64,000 nt of DNA from Elusimicrobiota bacterium (GTDB taxonomy: Bacteria > Elusimicrobiota > UBA5214 > JBBAAG01): positions 1 through 64,000 of the forward strand of contig JBBAAG010000008.1 in NCBI GenBank assembly GCA_041658405.1, in the 5' to 3' direction. The notes below the pieces were generated by a model. The model worked only from the letters and a program-made list of their open reading frames with translations, did not search any database and was not told the origin of the DNA. Made by a program: the position numbers and the translations under genes. Shown here in pieces: positions 18,305 through 27,273 of the stretch (within the stretch, counting starts at the first letter, position 1; every line of letters begins with the position of its first letter).

Positions 18305-20074
18305 ATGGAGAAAAGATTAAGCGCGATTTCATATTTTGTTGCGTTATTAATATTTATCCTTACCTTCAAGCTTTTCGATCTGCAGGTAGTGCAGGGAAAT
18401 AAACTCCTGAAAATATCGGAACAAAACCGTACCCGGGTATATTTTGAAACCGCACCACGGGGTAATATTTATGACCGTTCTCATCTCTGCGTAGCGGATA
18501 ATGTTTCAACTTACGTTGTATATTTTTCTCCGGAAGGTATGACAAAACAGGGAATTGATGATACTCTGGATACCCTGGAAGAAATATTAAAAATCAAAAT
18601 ATCAAGAAGTAAGTTAAAAATATATAGTAAGTCCAAGCCCGCGGTTATTAGAATTATTGACGGTATCTCACGTCAGCAAATGTTTTGGTTGGAAGAAAAC
18701 AAGTATAGGTTACCGGGAATTAACTTAGGGATGGAGTTCAAACGGTTATATCCCTATGGATCTACAGCCTGTCATATGATTGGATACCTTGGCGAGATTA
18801 ACCGGTCGGAATTTGCTAGCCCGCAGTATGCCGGGTATCGTGTGGGTAGTTTTATCGGGAAAAGCGGGGTGGAGCGTATATATGAACCATACATACGCGG
18901 GGAAGACGGAGGTGTACAGATTGAGATTGATGCTAAAGGTAACCAGTTAAGAGTTATCCGCAAGATTTCATGTATACCCGGGAATGATGTACATTTATTT
19001 CTTGATCTAAAACTTCAGAATATAATAGAAAAAGCGTTTGAGAAAACACGAGGCGCCTGCGTGGTTCTTGACCCGAGAAATGGCGAAGTACTTGCTATGT
19101 TATCCTCTCCTGGTTATGATCCTAATATGTTTGTAAGTATTTCGACTGACACTTTTAAACGTGATGCATTACTGTCAAGTGTAGGATTGCCGTTGTTCAA
19201 CCGTGCGTTACAGGGACGGTATCCGCCGGGTTCGGTATTCAAAATTGTTACTGCCAGCGCTGCATTGGATGAGCATAAGGTTGACCCGCAGAAAGCTGTA
19301 CTATGCCAGGGTAGGTTTATTCTCGGGCGTGAAGGCAAAGTGTTTAAATGCTGGAAACCTGAAGGCCATGGATGGGTTGATTTTACACGCGGCCTTGCGG
19401 AATCGTGTGACGTATATTTTTATCAGCTTGGATTAAGAGTGGGGATTGATTCAATCGAGAAGTATGGGCATAAATACGGGCTTGATAAATATACTGAGAT
19501 TGACCTGCCTGGGGAAGCTACGGGGTTTATCCCGGGACGTAACTGGAAAAAACGCAGGTATCGGGATGATTGGTATGACGGTGATACGGTGAATGTAGCA
19601 ATCGGGCAGGGGTATGTTCTTACCACGCCTATTGGATTAGCGTGCCTGGCTGCAACAACTGCTACCCGCGGGAGCTTATTTCAACCGCGTGTGGTGAATA
19701 AAATACAGGACCAAAACGGGCAGGTGTTATGGAAGTCGTCTCCAAGAAAGATTGTGAGTAATGATATGGACCCGAACACCTGGAAAATCATGGATGCAAC
19801 ACTTCAACGCGTAGTGTCTTACGGTACCGGCGCTGGAGCAGCGGTTCCCGGTGTTACAGTTGCAGGGAAAACAGGTACCGCGCAGAACCCGCAGGGGAAT
19901 GACCACGCATGGTTTGTAGCATACGCGCCGGCTGAAAATCCGGAGATTGCATTGTCGGTTTTTATGGAACATGGCGGGCACGGGGGTAGTGTTGCCGCGC
20001 CGGTTGCACAGGCAATTATTCAGGAGATGCTGGTTAACAGAAAAAAAAGTGAAGTTAAGGTTGAGGCACATTAA
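18305..20074 (+). CDS. mrdA: Penicillin-binding protein 2, elongasome transpeptidase
   Basis: The protein of about 589 residues has an N-terminal membrane anchor, a PBP dimerisation domain (RGNIYDRSHLCVADN) and a transpeptidase domain with the active-site SxxK in YPPGSVFKIVTA, the SxN-type motif ESCDVYF and the KTG box AGKTGTAQ. It crosslinks peptidoglycan with RodA as polymerase partner. The reading frame extends upstream to 18227, but ATG at 18305 is preferred because MEKRLSAISYF leads directly into the anchor. Its stop overlaps the stop of the opposite-strand gene by three to four bases. Confidence 0.96.
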   Translation: MEKRLSAISYFVALLIFILTFKLFDLQVVQGNKLLKISEQNRTRVYFETAPRGNIYDRSHLCVADNVSTYVVYFSPEGMTKQGIDDTLDTLEEILKIKISRSKLKIYSKSKPAVIRIIDGISRQQMFWLEENKYRLPGINLGMEFKRLYPYGSTACHMIGYLGEINRSEFASPQYAGYRVGSFIGKSGVERIYEPYIRGEDGGVQIEIDAKGNQLRVIRKISCIPGNDVHLFLDLKLQNIIEKAFEKTRGACVVLDPRNGEVLAMLSSPGYDPNMFVSISTDTFKRDALLSSVGLPLFNRALQGRYPPGSVFKIVTASAALDEHKVDPQKAVLCQGRFILGREGKVFKCWKPEGHGWVDFTRGLAESCDVYFYQLGLRVGIDSIEKYGHKYGLDKYTEIDLPGEATGFIPGRNWKKRRYRDDWYDGDTVNVAIGQGYVLTTPIGLACLAATTATRGSLFQPRVVNKIQDQNGQVLWKSSPRKIVSNDMDPNTWKIMDATLQRVVSYGTGAGAAVPGVTVAGKTGTAQNPQGNDHAWFVAYAPAENPEIALSVFMEHGGHGGSVAAPVAQAIIQEMLVNRKKSEVKVEAH

Positions 20075-21741
20075 TATTTAGTTGATAGTTGTACATTTTC
20101 CCAGGCAATAACGTAATCCCCGATAATCTCACGGTCAAAATATTGTGTATACCATCCTATTCCCGGCGGGGAACGGTAAACATAGAGGTTAGACATTATA
20201 ACTGATGAATACACTCCGGATGTGTACATCATTAACCTGCCGCTGGGTTGTAATCTTAACAAAAGACCTGATGGCGTAAGATAATTATCATACTTGCTTC
20301 CTAAAGAAGTATTAGTATAAAATTGATAATTCCCGATATTATCATCTACAATATTTTCAAAAAATACGCTGGGTGTTAAGCTGTTTAGTTTAACAGCGGA
20401 GAAACAAAGGGTAGGATACCGTTTCTTCATAAGTTCTATATACCACGGGAACGGTATGTTTTCAATCACCGTAGTATCAACACGTTTTTTTGTTATCAGC
20501 TGGCAATATCTTGAAAGAAATATTGGGTTATCCGCATCAAGAAAAAGAAGGTTGTTTGGTTCTATGGTGATGAAGATGTTATGCATAAAGTCAGGCGTAA
20601 CATAGTTATGCCTGTTATTATAAAACTGGAAGCAGTGTTGGATATGAACAAAACAGTTAAAGCATAGTATGGCAAAAAATAGAATTGTGAGACTCTGTAC
20701 CAGCGTATTTTTAGCGCGTAGTATCCAATCCATTCCTGTAATAGCCGGTATTATCATCAGAGTAAACGGTAGAACGTAAAACCGTTGCATGATTTCTGTG
20801 GATTCAGAAGTTATCGGCATACTTGCCAAAATAATTAACCCCGGCCCGGAAAAAAGGATACTTGCAAATATGTATTTCCATAGGCTGGGTATCCGTCGTG
20901 AAAACTTAATCATTCCGGGTATAGAGAATATAATTGTTAACCACCCGGTTTTTTGTGTCCAGTCACGTATATGACACAGCGTTGTGTGAAAACGGGCAGC
21001 TATTGATGAAGTATTGCCATAACTTTCATGATGTAACCGCAACGTACCAAAATCTGTTCTAAAGAGAGCAGAAAATAGGTTAGATAAACTTTCTGTATCA
21101 CCGGTATCCACTACTGGCTGTGCTGCTGAACGCACTATAAGGAAAAGATAGGGGGTTAAACCGCAAAGGAAAAAGAATAGTGTTGAACCCGTATGGACTT
21201 TCTTCTTTTTGAGGAGATAATACACTAAAGGTAATATTAACAGTATTGTTTGATGGTTACACAGGGATAAGCCAAATAAATAAGAGGCTATATACGCATT
21301 ATTACGAACTAATGTATTGATTGTTAAATATATAAACACTGATAAAAACAATGCGTTAAGCATAAACGGCCCTGCGATAGTTGATTGCAGGTAAATCAGT
21401 GGGTTAAACCCGTAAAGAATTACCGCAAGGATTCTTAGTATCGGGAGGATATTCAGTATTAACATTGTTCTATATAATAAAAAACAAGTTAGTACCGTGC
21501 ATATTGATGAAAATACTGTCACGCAGAAGGATGGGGTTGCAAGGTGTAGTAACTGAAATATATTTGCGGTGATTGTGTACAACGGATACCCGGGTTGGTG
21601 AGGGATGCTGAGTGTTGGTACCGTACTGGCGTACTCAGCGGAGTCACGCGGGGCGGTTAACGGATATGCCGAGTGAATATACAACAAAAACAGTGTTGTC
21701 AATACAGCGTAGAGTATGGTATCCCAAATAGTATGTCCCAC
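20071..21741 (-). CDS. DUF2723 (TMEM260-like) membrane protein
   Basis: The 556-residue protein has about ten membrane segments. Its N-terminal part matches DUF2723: a membrane segment, then RDSAEYA and IPHQPGYPLYT, resembling the conserved acidic motif of GT-C glycosyltransferases. Such proteins are thought to transfer sugars from lipid carriers to proteins outside the membrane, by analogy with protein O-mannosyltransferases; the substrate here is unknown. The GTG start at 21741 is supported by AAGGAG seven bases upstream. It forms a minus-strand pair with the beta-helix gene upstream, which may be its glycosylation target or simply a neighbour. Confidence 0.8.
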   Translation of the reverse strand: MGHTIWDTILYAVLTTLFLLYIHSAYPLTAPRDSAEYASTVPTLSIPHQPGYPLYTITANIFQLLHLATPSFCVTVFSSICTVLTCFLLYRTMLILNILPILRILAVILYGFNPLIYLQSTIAGPFMLNALFLSVFIYLTINTLVRNNAYIASYLFGLSLCNHQTILLILPLVYYLLKKKKVHTGSTLFFFLCGLTPYLFLIVRSAAQPVVDTGDTESLSNLFSALFRTDFGTLRLHHESYGNTSSIAARFHTTLCHIRDWTQKTGWLTIIFSIPGMIKFSRRIPSLWKYIFASILFSGPGLIILASMPITSESTEIMQRFYVLPFTLMIIPAITGMDWILRAKNTLVQSLTILFFAILCFNCFVHIQHCFQFYNNRHNYVTPDFMHNIFITIEPNNLLFLDADNPIFLSRYCQLITKKRVDTTVIENIPFPWYIELMKKRYPTLCFSAVKLNSLTPSVFFENIVDDNIGNYQFYTNTSLGSKYDNYLTPSGLLLRLQPSGRLMMYTSGVYSSVIMSNLYVYRSPPGIGWYTQYFDREIIGDYVIAWENVQLSTKY

Positions 21742-21792
21742 AATTTATCTCCTTGATAATAATTGTGTGCGGATACCAAAGCACGGATGAAA

Positions 21793-23292
21793 TTAATCGA
21801 GTTTTACGTTGTTGTTATCAATACTGTTGACTCCTATTTTCTGTAACTGTCCTGACCTCGCGCCGGTGATTATATTGTTAGTAAAAATATTGTGGTTATT
21901 AGCCGTTGTACTTTCGGCAATACCATACTTCGCGCGGGTATTGGCGGTACAACTTACCGTATTACCGCTGACCACGCAGTAGCATGCATCAGATCCTTCG
22001 CCATCGCCCCAGAGGAAGAGTTCTGTATAATAATTATCACTTTCCTGTGAATCATTAAGAAGTGAATTATTTGTGATTCCGCAATACCCGCCGCCGTAGA
22101 TACTTATACCGTACTGCGTGTTTAATGACAGATTGTTTGATGATATCACGGTGTGCTGGCAGTGCATAGTATAGATACCTATACCGTTTTGGCGGCAGTT
22201 GTTATGTGCTAAAATATTGTTGTTTGACCGTAATAAGCATATACCCGCCCAAGAGTTGTTATTACAAAACACATTTGTTACTTTGCAGTGTTCAGAAGAT
22301 TCAATAAAAATGCCATAGCCAAAACAGTTGGTTATTACGCAATCACGGAGGGTGATCTCAACAGCGTCTTTGATATACACCCCGTGGCATTCAGTTGATT
22401 GTTCAGTTCTGTTACCATCAACTGAAATGTTTGAGATAATAATTCTTTGTACTGCCCCGTTTGTGTTAGAGGTTTGTATAACCGGTGCGTTTAAGTTATT
22501 GGAAGGTTTTAGTATTACAGCATTACCGCACCCGGTAAGGGTTAGGTTGGATTTTGTTATTGTTATACTTTCTGAAACAGGATATGTTCCGGGAGATAAA
22601 AGTATTGTACCGCCGGTTGAGGGGAGTGAGTTCAATGCTTGTATTATCCCGGCTGAACTACGCGGGTATGTAGTTCCGTCAATCATGATGATGTTGTTAA
22701 TACTGCCTGTAGTTATAGTGTTAAAAGTACTGTCCGTACTCCTCGGGATTAAAGTCGTAGTTGTTAAGAAATGTGTGTACGGGTATCCGTGCAGGTATTC
22801 ACTGTTAACTGTTTGCGAAGATATCATTGCGTAGGCTGAAGATTGTGTGTATCCCGCGCTGCCGGAACTAACCGCATAAATTGCGCTGGAACTTGTGGCA
22901 GCATATTCTGATTTTATTGCAAACATATTACTCACTACCCTGTGCCGCGGGATAAATTCAGGGTCAGATTCAAGTTTTATCCCTAAGTACAGGTTGTCAT
23001 AATTATTTATTGTTTTTGGGAAGGGTTCTATAGAACCTAATACCGCAGAAAATATTCCGTTGTTGAGTAAAATATTCTGTGTCTCAGACCATAAAGCCGT
23101 TACTGCTGTTGAGCTTTTGTATAACGCAAATTTCAGAGTATATAGCCCGTCACTAACAGGTATAGTATTGTCTGATAATGTTCCTGTATAGTTCAACAAA
23201 AACGGTACTGCTGTAATAGGTGATGGGTAATAAACAAATAGTGTAACCGCAAAAAGTGTGTTAACAATAACATTTCTCAAGTCGAATTTCAT
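21793..23292 (-). CDS. Secreted right-handed parallel beta-helix protein
   Basis: The protein of about 499 residues has a signal peptide (MKFDLRNVIVNTLFAVTLFV), then an N-terminal module with LLNYTGTLSDNTIPVSDGLY and GIFSAVLGSIEPF that recurs in surface or tail-like proteins of uncultivated bacteria. After residue 220 come pectate-lyase-type beta-helix repeats (ILLSPGTYPVSESITI, GVYIKDAVEITLRDCVITNC and many Asn-rich turns). A role in polysaccharide binding or cleavage at the surface is plausible. ATG at 23292 is preferred over the upstream codon at 23307 because GGAGG lies eight bases before it. Confidence 0.8.
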   Translation of the reverse strand: MKFDLRNVIVNTLFAVTLFVYYPSPITAVPFLLNYTGTLSDNTIPVSDGLYTLKFALYKSSTAVTALWSETQNILLNNGIFSAVLGSIEPFPKTINNYDNLYLGIKLESDPEFIPRHRVVSNMFAIKSEYAATSSSAIYAVSSGSAGYTQSSAYAMISSQTVNSEYLHGYPYTHFLTTTTLIPRSTDSTFNTITTGSINNIIMIDGTTYPRSSAGIIQALNSLPSTGGTILLSPGTYPVSESITITKSNLTLTGCGNAVILKPSNNLNAPVIQTSNTNGAVQRIIISNISVDGNRTEQSTECHGVYIKDAVEITLRDCVITNCFGYGIFIESSEHCKVTNVFCNNNSWAGICLLRSNNNILAHNNCRQNGIGIYTMHCQHTVISSNNLSLNTQYGISIYGGGYCGITNNSLLNDSQESDNYYTELFLWGDGEGSDACYCVVSGNTVSCTANTRAKYGIAESTTANNHNIFTNNIITGARSGQLQKIGVNSIDNNNVKLD

Positions 23293-23446
23293 CCAGTATT
23301 CCTCCAATAATCATATTCGCGCAATCACCCAAAATTCGTGTTAATACAATACGACAAAAATATTATACATAATTACGTTTATCGTTGGTATGAAAAAACA
23401 CGGGGTTTATTTTGTATACTATAAAATAACGACGATAAATAAATAT

Positions 23447-24790
23447 ATGAGCAATGAGTTTGGGTTTAAGAGTCTTTTTAACAAGATTGATATAATACTT
23501 ATTATCAGCGCGGTGATACTCACGGTGTTGGGGATAGTGTTGATACGTTCCGCAACGTTGTTTGATTCAAACGCCGATGTATATCTTATAAAACAACTCT
23601 CTGCGCTGGGGATAGGAATTGCTGTATTCTTCGTACTAGCGCTTTTGCCGTACTCAATTTTTCGTTCATACGGCGTGTTAATGTATATTATCAGTATAGG
23701 ATTACTTGTATTCGTACTTTTCTTCGGGCGTACATTCAACGGTACCCGTGGTTGGTTAAGTTTTGGTACTTTTTATTTTCAGCCGGTAGAACTCGTTAAG
23801 TTGTTGTTTATACTAATACTGGCATCTTATCTTGACCGCAGAAAAACTGAAGAAATTCAGGAGTGGGCCACTGTGTTGGTTACAGGGTTTTTAATGGGAG
23901 TACTGACCTTTTTGTTATTACTACAGCCAGACTTTTCATCGTCAGTTGTATTTTTCCCGATTTATCTGGGAATGTTGTTTTTTGCGGGTGTTCCAACTGG
24001 CAAGATTTTTACTGTACTTTTTTTTGTTTCTACCAGTATGGTCATACCATTATTCGACTGCTGGCTTATGTTGCAGAAATCGTTAGTGGCAAAAAGCTGG
24101 ATACTGAAGTTTGTCTACGCGTCACTTCACCAGTTCTGGCCTGCGGTGTTAATGCTTGTACTGATATTCGCATTACTTGTGCTAATAAAACAATTACTTG
24201 ATTTTTTAAGTGTACGTTTTTCGTGGCAACGGTTTGTGTTTATTTATCTTTTGATCTTACTTTCAGTGGGAGCGTCATTTTTTGTTAGAGTAGCTTTAAA
24301 GGATTATCAACGGTTAAGGTTGATATCGTTTATCAATCCGGCACTTGACCCGTTAGGTGCAGGGTATAATATTATACAGTCAAAAATCGCAATTGGTTCC
24401 GGCAGGGTTATAGGTAAAGGATTGTTCAACAGTACTCAGGGGCGGTTAGGGTTTGTTCCCGCGCAACGAACTGATTTCATATTTTCGGTTATGGGCGAGG
24501 AACTTGGTTTTCTTGGAAGTATTATGGTTGTAGTACTGATCAGTATATTACTCTTTCGTATTGTGCTTATTATTCGTGATGCGCGGGATAGGTATGGGCA
24601 ATACGTATCTATGGGATTATTATGCATGTTTTCATTCTATTTTTTTGCCAACCTCGGGATGACTATGGGTATTATGCCGGTTATCGGTGTATACTTACCG
24701 TTTATTAGTTACGGCGGTTCCGCGCTTGTCGGAGCATATATGGCGTTAGGGTTGTTGATATCCATACAGTTGAGGCAGTATGGGTACTGA
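23447..24790 (+). CDS. rodA: Peptidoglycan polymerase RodA (SEDS family)
   Basis: The protein of about 447 residues has ten or so membrane segments and SEDS motifs: FNGTRGWLSFGTFYFQPVEL, LLQPDFSSSVVFFPIYLG, and the C-terminal GRLGFVPAQRTDFIFSVMGE and GVYLPFISYGGSAL. RodA polymerises lipid II and works with PBP2 (mrdA). The frame runs upstream to 23390, but ATG at 23447 (MSNEFGFKSLF) fits better. The gene is separated from mrdA by two inverted genes and overlaps the next gene by 11 bases. Confidence 0.94.
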   Translation: MSNEFGFKSLFNKIDIILIISAVILTVLGIVLIRSATLFDSNADVYLIKQLSALGIGIAVFFVLALLPYSIFRSYGVLMYIISIGLLVFVLFFGRTFNGTRGWLSFGTFYFQPVELVKLLFILILASYLDRRKTEEIQEWATVLVTGFLMGVLTFLLLLQPDFSSSVVFFPIYLGMLFFAGVPTGKIFTVLFFVSTSMVIPLFDCWLMLQKSLVAKSWILKFVYASLHQFWPAVLMLVLIFALLVLIKQLLDFLSVRFSWQRFVFIYLLILLSVGASFFVRVALKDYQRLRLISFINPALDPLGAGYNIIQSKIAIGSGRVIGKGLFNSTQGRLGFVPAQRTDFIFSVMGEELGFLGSIMVVVLISILLFRIVLIIRDARDRYGQYVSMGLLCMFSFYFFANLGMTMGIMPVIGVYLPFISYGGSALVGAYMALGLLISIQLRQYGY

Positions 24791-27260
24791 TAAATATCCG
24801 GCTTTTCTTTACCAAACACAACGGCCTTCGAGGTATATTAATCATGAGTTTAACAGTAAACCTATCCCCCGGGATTTAGAAAACCGTGTGCGTGTATGCT
24901 TGTGTTATCCCGATGTTTACGAAGTTGGAGCGTCGAATCTTGGGTTAATGATACTCTATAACATCTTGAACTCAAGGGAAGATGTCTACGCGGAGCGCGT
25001 ATATCTTCCTGCGGGGGATTATGTTCAACTCCTGAAATCACAGGGGTTGAAGCTAGCGTCGTTAGAAACAAATACTGAACTTTCAAAGTTTGATATTATA
25101 GGATTTACTTTACAATACGAATTGACATACCCGAAAGTACTGGAAATCCTTGAGCTTGGCGGGATTGAGGTGTATTCAAATAAACGTGAGAGTAACAGCC
25201 CGTTGATCATTGCCGGCGGGCCGTGTGCCACAACAAATCCTGAACCCACAGCTGATTTTGTTGATGCATACTGTATTGGCGACGGGGAAGATGCGGTTAA
25301 TGATATTATTGACTGCGTTAAATCCATAAAAAATAGCGTTGCCGGGAATGGTCTGTTTGACAGAACCGCAATGTTTTCTAAACTCGCGGGGATTGGCGGG
25401 GTGTATGTCCCAGCATTATACGATGTTAAATATTCAACGGAAGGTGTAGTGGAGGATGTAGTGCCGGTAAACACTGCTGTTCCCGCGGTAATTACCCCGC
25501 GCAGAGTTTCAAGCCTTGATACTGCAGCATATCCTGCGAAACCTATTGTACCGTTCACAGAAACTGTGCATAACAGGTATAGCGTTGAACTTGCCCGCGG
25601 ATGCCGGTGGAACTGCGCGTTTTGTCAGGCACGATATATCTACGGGGATTACCGTGAGCGTTCAGAAGAAAAAGTGTTGGAGATTGCAAGTGAGGGTTTA
25701 AAAAATACGGGGTACAACGAAGTATCATTGATGTCATTATCCTCCGGGGATTATTCTAAGATAAAAAATGTTTTAGCGGGTTTACACGCAAAACCTGAGA
25801 TGGAACGCGTAGAACTTGGCTTGCCCTCATTGCGATATGATACATTCACCGCAGCTTTAGCGGAGGAATTGGTGAAATACCCGCCGACAACAATAACGTT
25901 TGCGCCGGAAGTTGCTACACCGCGGATGGGGCGTGTGGTTAATAAGTTGTTTAAACCTGACAAACTAGACCGCGCGATTGCAACTTTGTATTCTTACGGC
26001 TGGAAAAAGGTGAAACTATATTTTATGTATGGTTTACCAACAGAGACTATGGAAGATATTGATAATGTGGTGTCTTTGGTAAACAATTTATCCCGGAAGT
26101 ATTCACGTATGAATTTTAGTGTTACACTCTCGCCGTTCTCACCAAAGCCATGGGCGGTATTGCAATACGCACGGCAGCAGGGGAAGGATGAACTCCTGGA
26201 GAAACGGCAGTATTTAAAGAAGTGTTTACGCGCAAAAGTTTCCGGTAATTTTGTTGAACTTGCTGAACTTGAATGTGTACTCGCCAGGGGGGATAGAAAG
26301 TTATCAGCGGTTATCTATCATGCGTGGAAGGTGTTGAATAATACTGAGATGTACTTCCCGGAAAATATTGATCAGTACCCCGCGTGGGAGGCGGCGTTTA
26401 GTACTGCCGGGATTAGTAAAGATAAATATTTACGTGAGCATAGTACTGACGAACGGTTACCGTGGCAGCACGTAGGAGATGTTAATGTTGTTGAGCAGCT
26501 GAAAAAAGGGTATCTCCGTGCGATTGACAATCAGGCTGTTGAAGTAGAAGAAGAAAAAGTTACTCCTGAATCAGTGGTTCAGGAACAACGGCAGGGGTTA
26601 CGAAATGAAGTTGTTTTTATTGAAAAACCTGACCCTATAAAACGCGTGAGGGTACGGCTTAAGCGTTATGGCTGCGCAAAGTATTTGTCTCATCTCGAAC
26701 AAATAGAAGCTATCCGCCGGGCGGTAAAACGCGCGGGTTTACCCGTAGCATATACCCTGGGATATAAACCGCATGCAAAAATCTCGTTTGGTACGCCGTT
26801 AACTCTCGGATGCGGGAGTAATGCCGAGTATTTTGATTTATACCTGACTTCAGGGATGGATATACTGCGGGTACGTGAAAATTTAATTAATTGTTCGCCA
26901 TCCGGATACGCGGTTATTGATGTTAAGGACATACCGTTTGTTTTACCGTCATTAGAAAGTTTTGTTAACTACGGGCTTTATACAACATCATGTAGCAGAA
27001 CAGTGGTTGAGGGGATAGTAGAAAAACATAGGCAGGAGTACAACGCACTGAATGATAATAACCGTAAGTTTGGTATTGAAAAAATTGAGGAGTCTAACAG
27101 CGTAGTACAGCTTTATACCGGTGTAGGGCAGGGTTTCATAGGTACCGGCGCGGTATTTAAGGAAATATTGTCGTATGCCAGTATAGCGGGGATAGAAGCT
27201 AATCTTGTAAGGGAAAATCTGTGGAATATGTTACCCGGCGGAGCTAAGATTGAACCCTAA
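24780..27260 (+). CDS. Radical SAM protein, TIGR03960 type with DUF2344 domain
   Basis: The 826-residue protein has an N-terminal cobalamin-binding-like domain (VCLCYPDVYEVGASNLGLMI), a radical SAM domain with the CxxxCxxC cluster motif in ARGCRWNCAFCQARYIYG (near residues 275-282), and a C-terminal DUF2344 domain (VRLKRYGCAKYLSHLEQIEA). This fusion is a known family without firm biochemical function; its members often lie near ribosome-related or cell-shape genes, and an RNA- or protein-modifying role has been suggested. It overlaps rodA, so the two are probably co-translated. Confidence 0.9.
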   Translation: MGTDKYPAFLYQTQRPSRYINHEFNSKPIPRDLENRVRVCLCYPDVYEVGASNLGLMILYNILNSREDVYAERVYLPAGDYVQLLKSQGLKLASLETNTELSKFDIIGFTLQYELTYPKVLEILELGGIEVYSNKRESNSPLIIAGGPCATTNPEPTADFVDAYCIGDGEDAVNDIIDCVKSIKNSVAGNGLFDRTAMFSKLAGIGGVYVPALYDVKYSTEGVVEDVVPVNTAVPAVITPRRVSSLDTAAYPAKPIVPFTETVHNRYSVELARGCRWNCAFCQARYIYGDYRERSEEKVLEIASEGLKNTGYNEVSLMSLSSGDYSKIKNVLAGLHAKPEMERVELGLPSLRYDTFTAALAEELVKYPPTTITFAPEVATPRMGRVVNKLFKPDKLDRAIATLYSYGWKKVKLYFMYGLPTETMEDIDNVVSLVNNLSRKYSRMNFSVTLSPFSPKPWAVLQYARQQGKDELLEKRQYLKKCLRAKVSGNFVELAELECVLARGDRKLSAVIYHAWKVLNNTEMYFPENIDQYPAWEAAFSTAGISKDKYLREHSTDERLPWQHVGDVNVVEQLKKGYLRAIDNQAVEVEEEKVTPESVVQEQRQGLRNEVVFIEKPDPIKRVRVRLKRYGCAKYLSHLEQIEAIRRAVKRAGLPVAYTLGYKPHAKISFGTPLTLGCGSNAEYFDLYLTSGMDILRVRENLINCSPSGYAVIDVKDIPFVLPSLESFVNYGLYTTSCSRTVVEGIVEKHRQEYNALNDNNRKFGIEKIEESNSVVQLYTGVGQGFIGTGAVFKEILSYASIAGIEANLVRENLWNMLPGGAKIEP

Positions 27261-27273
27261 ATAAGAAGGATTG

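Noticed and set aside
22328..22834. Plus-strand open frame inside the beta-helix gene
   Set aside because: It is the complement of repeated beta-helix coding sequence; no recognisable protein and no start signal.
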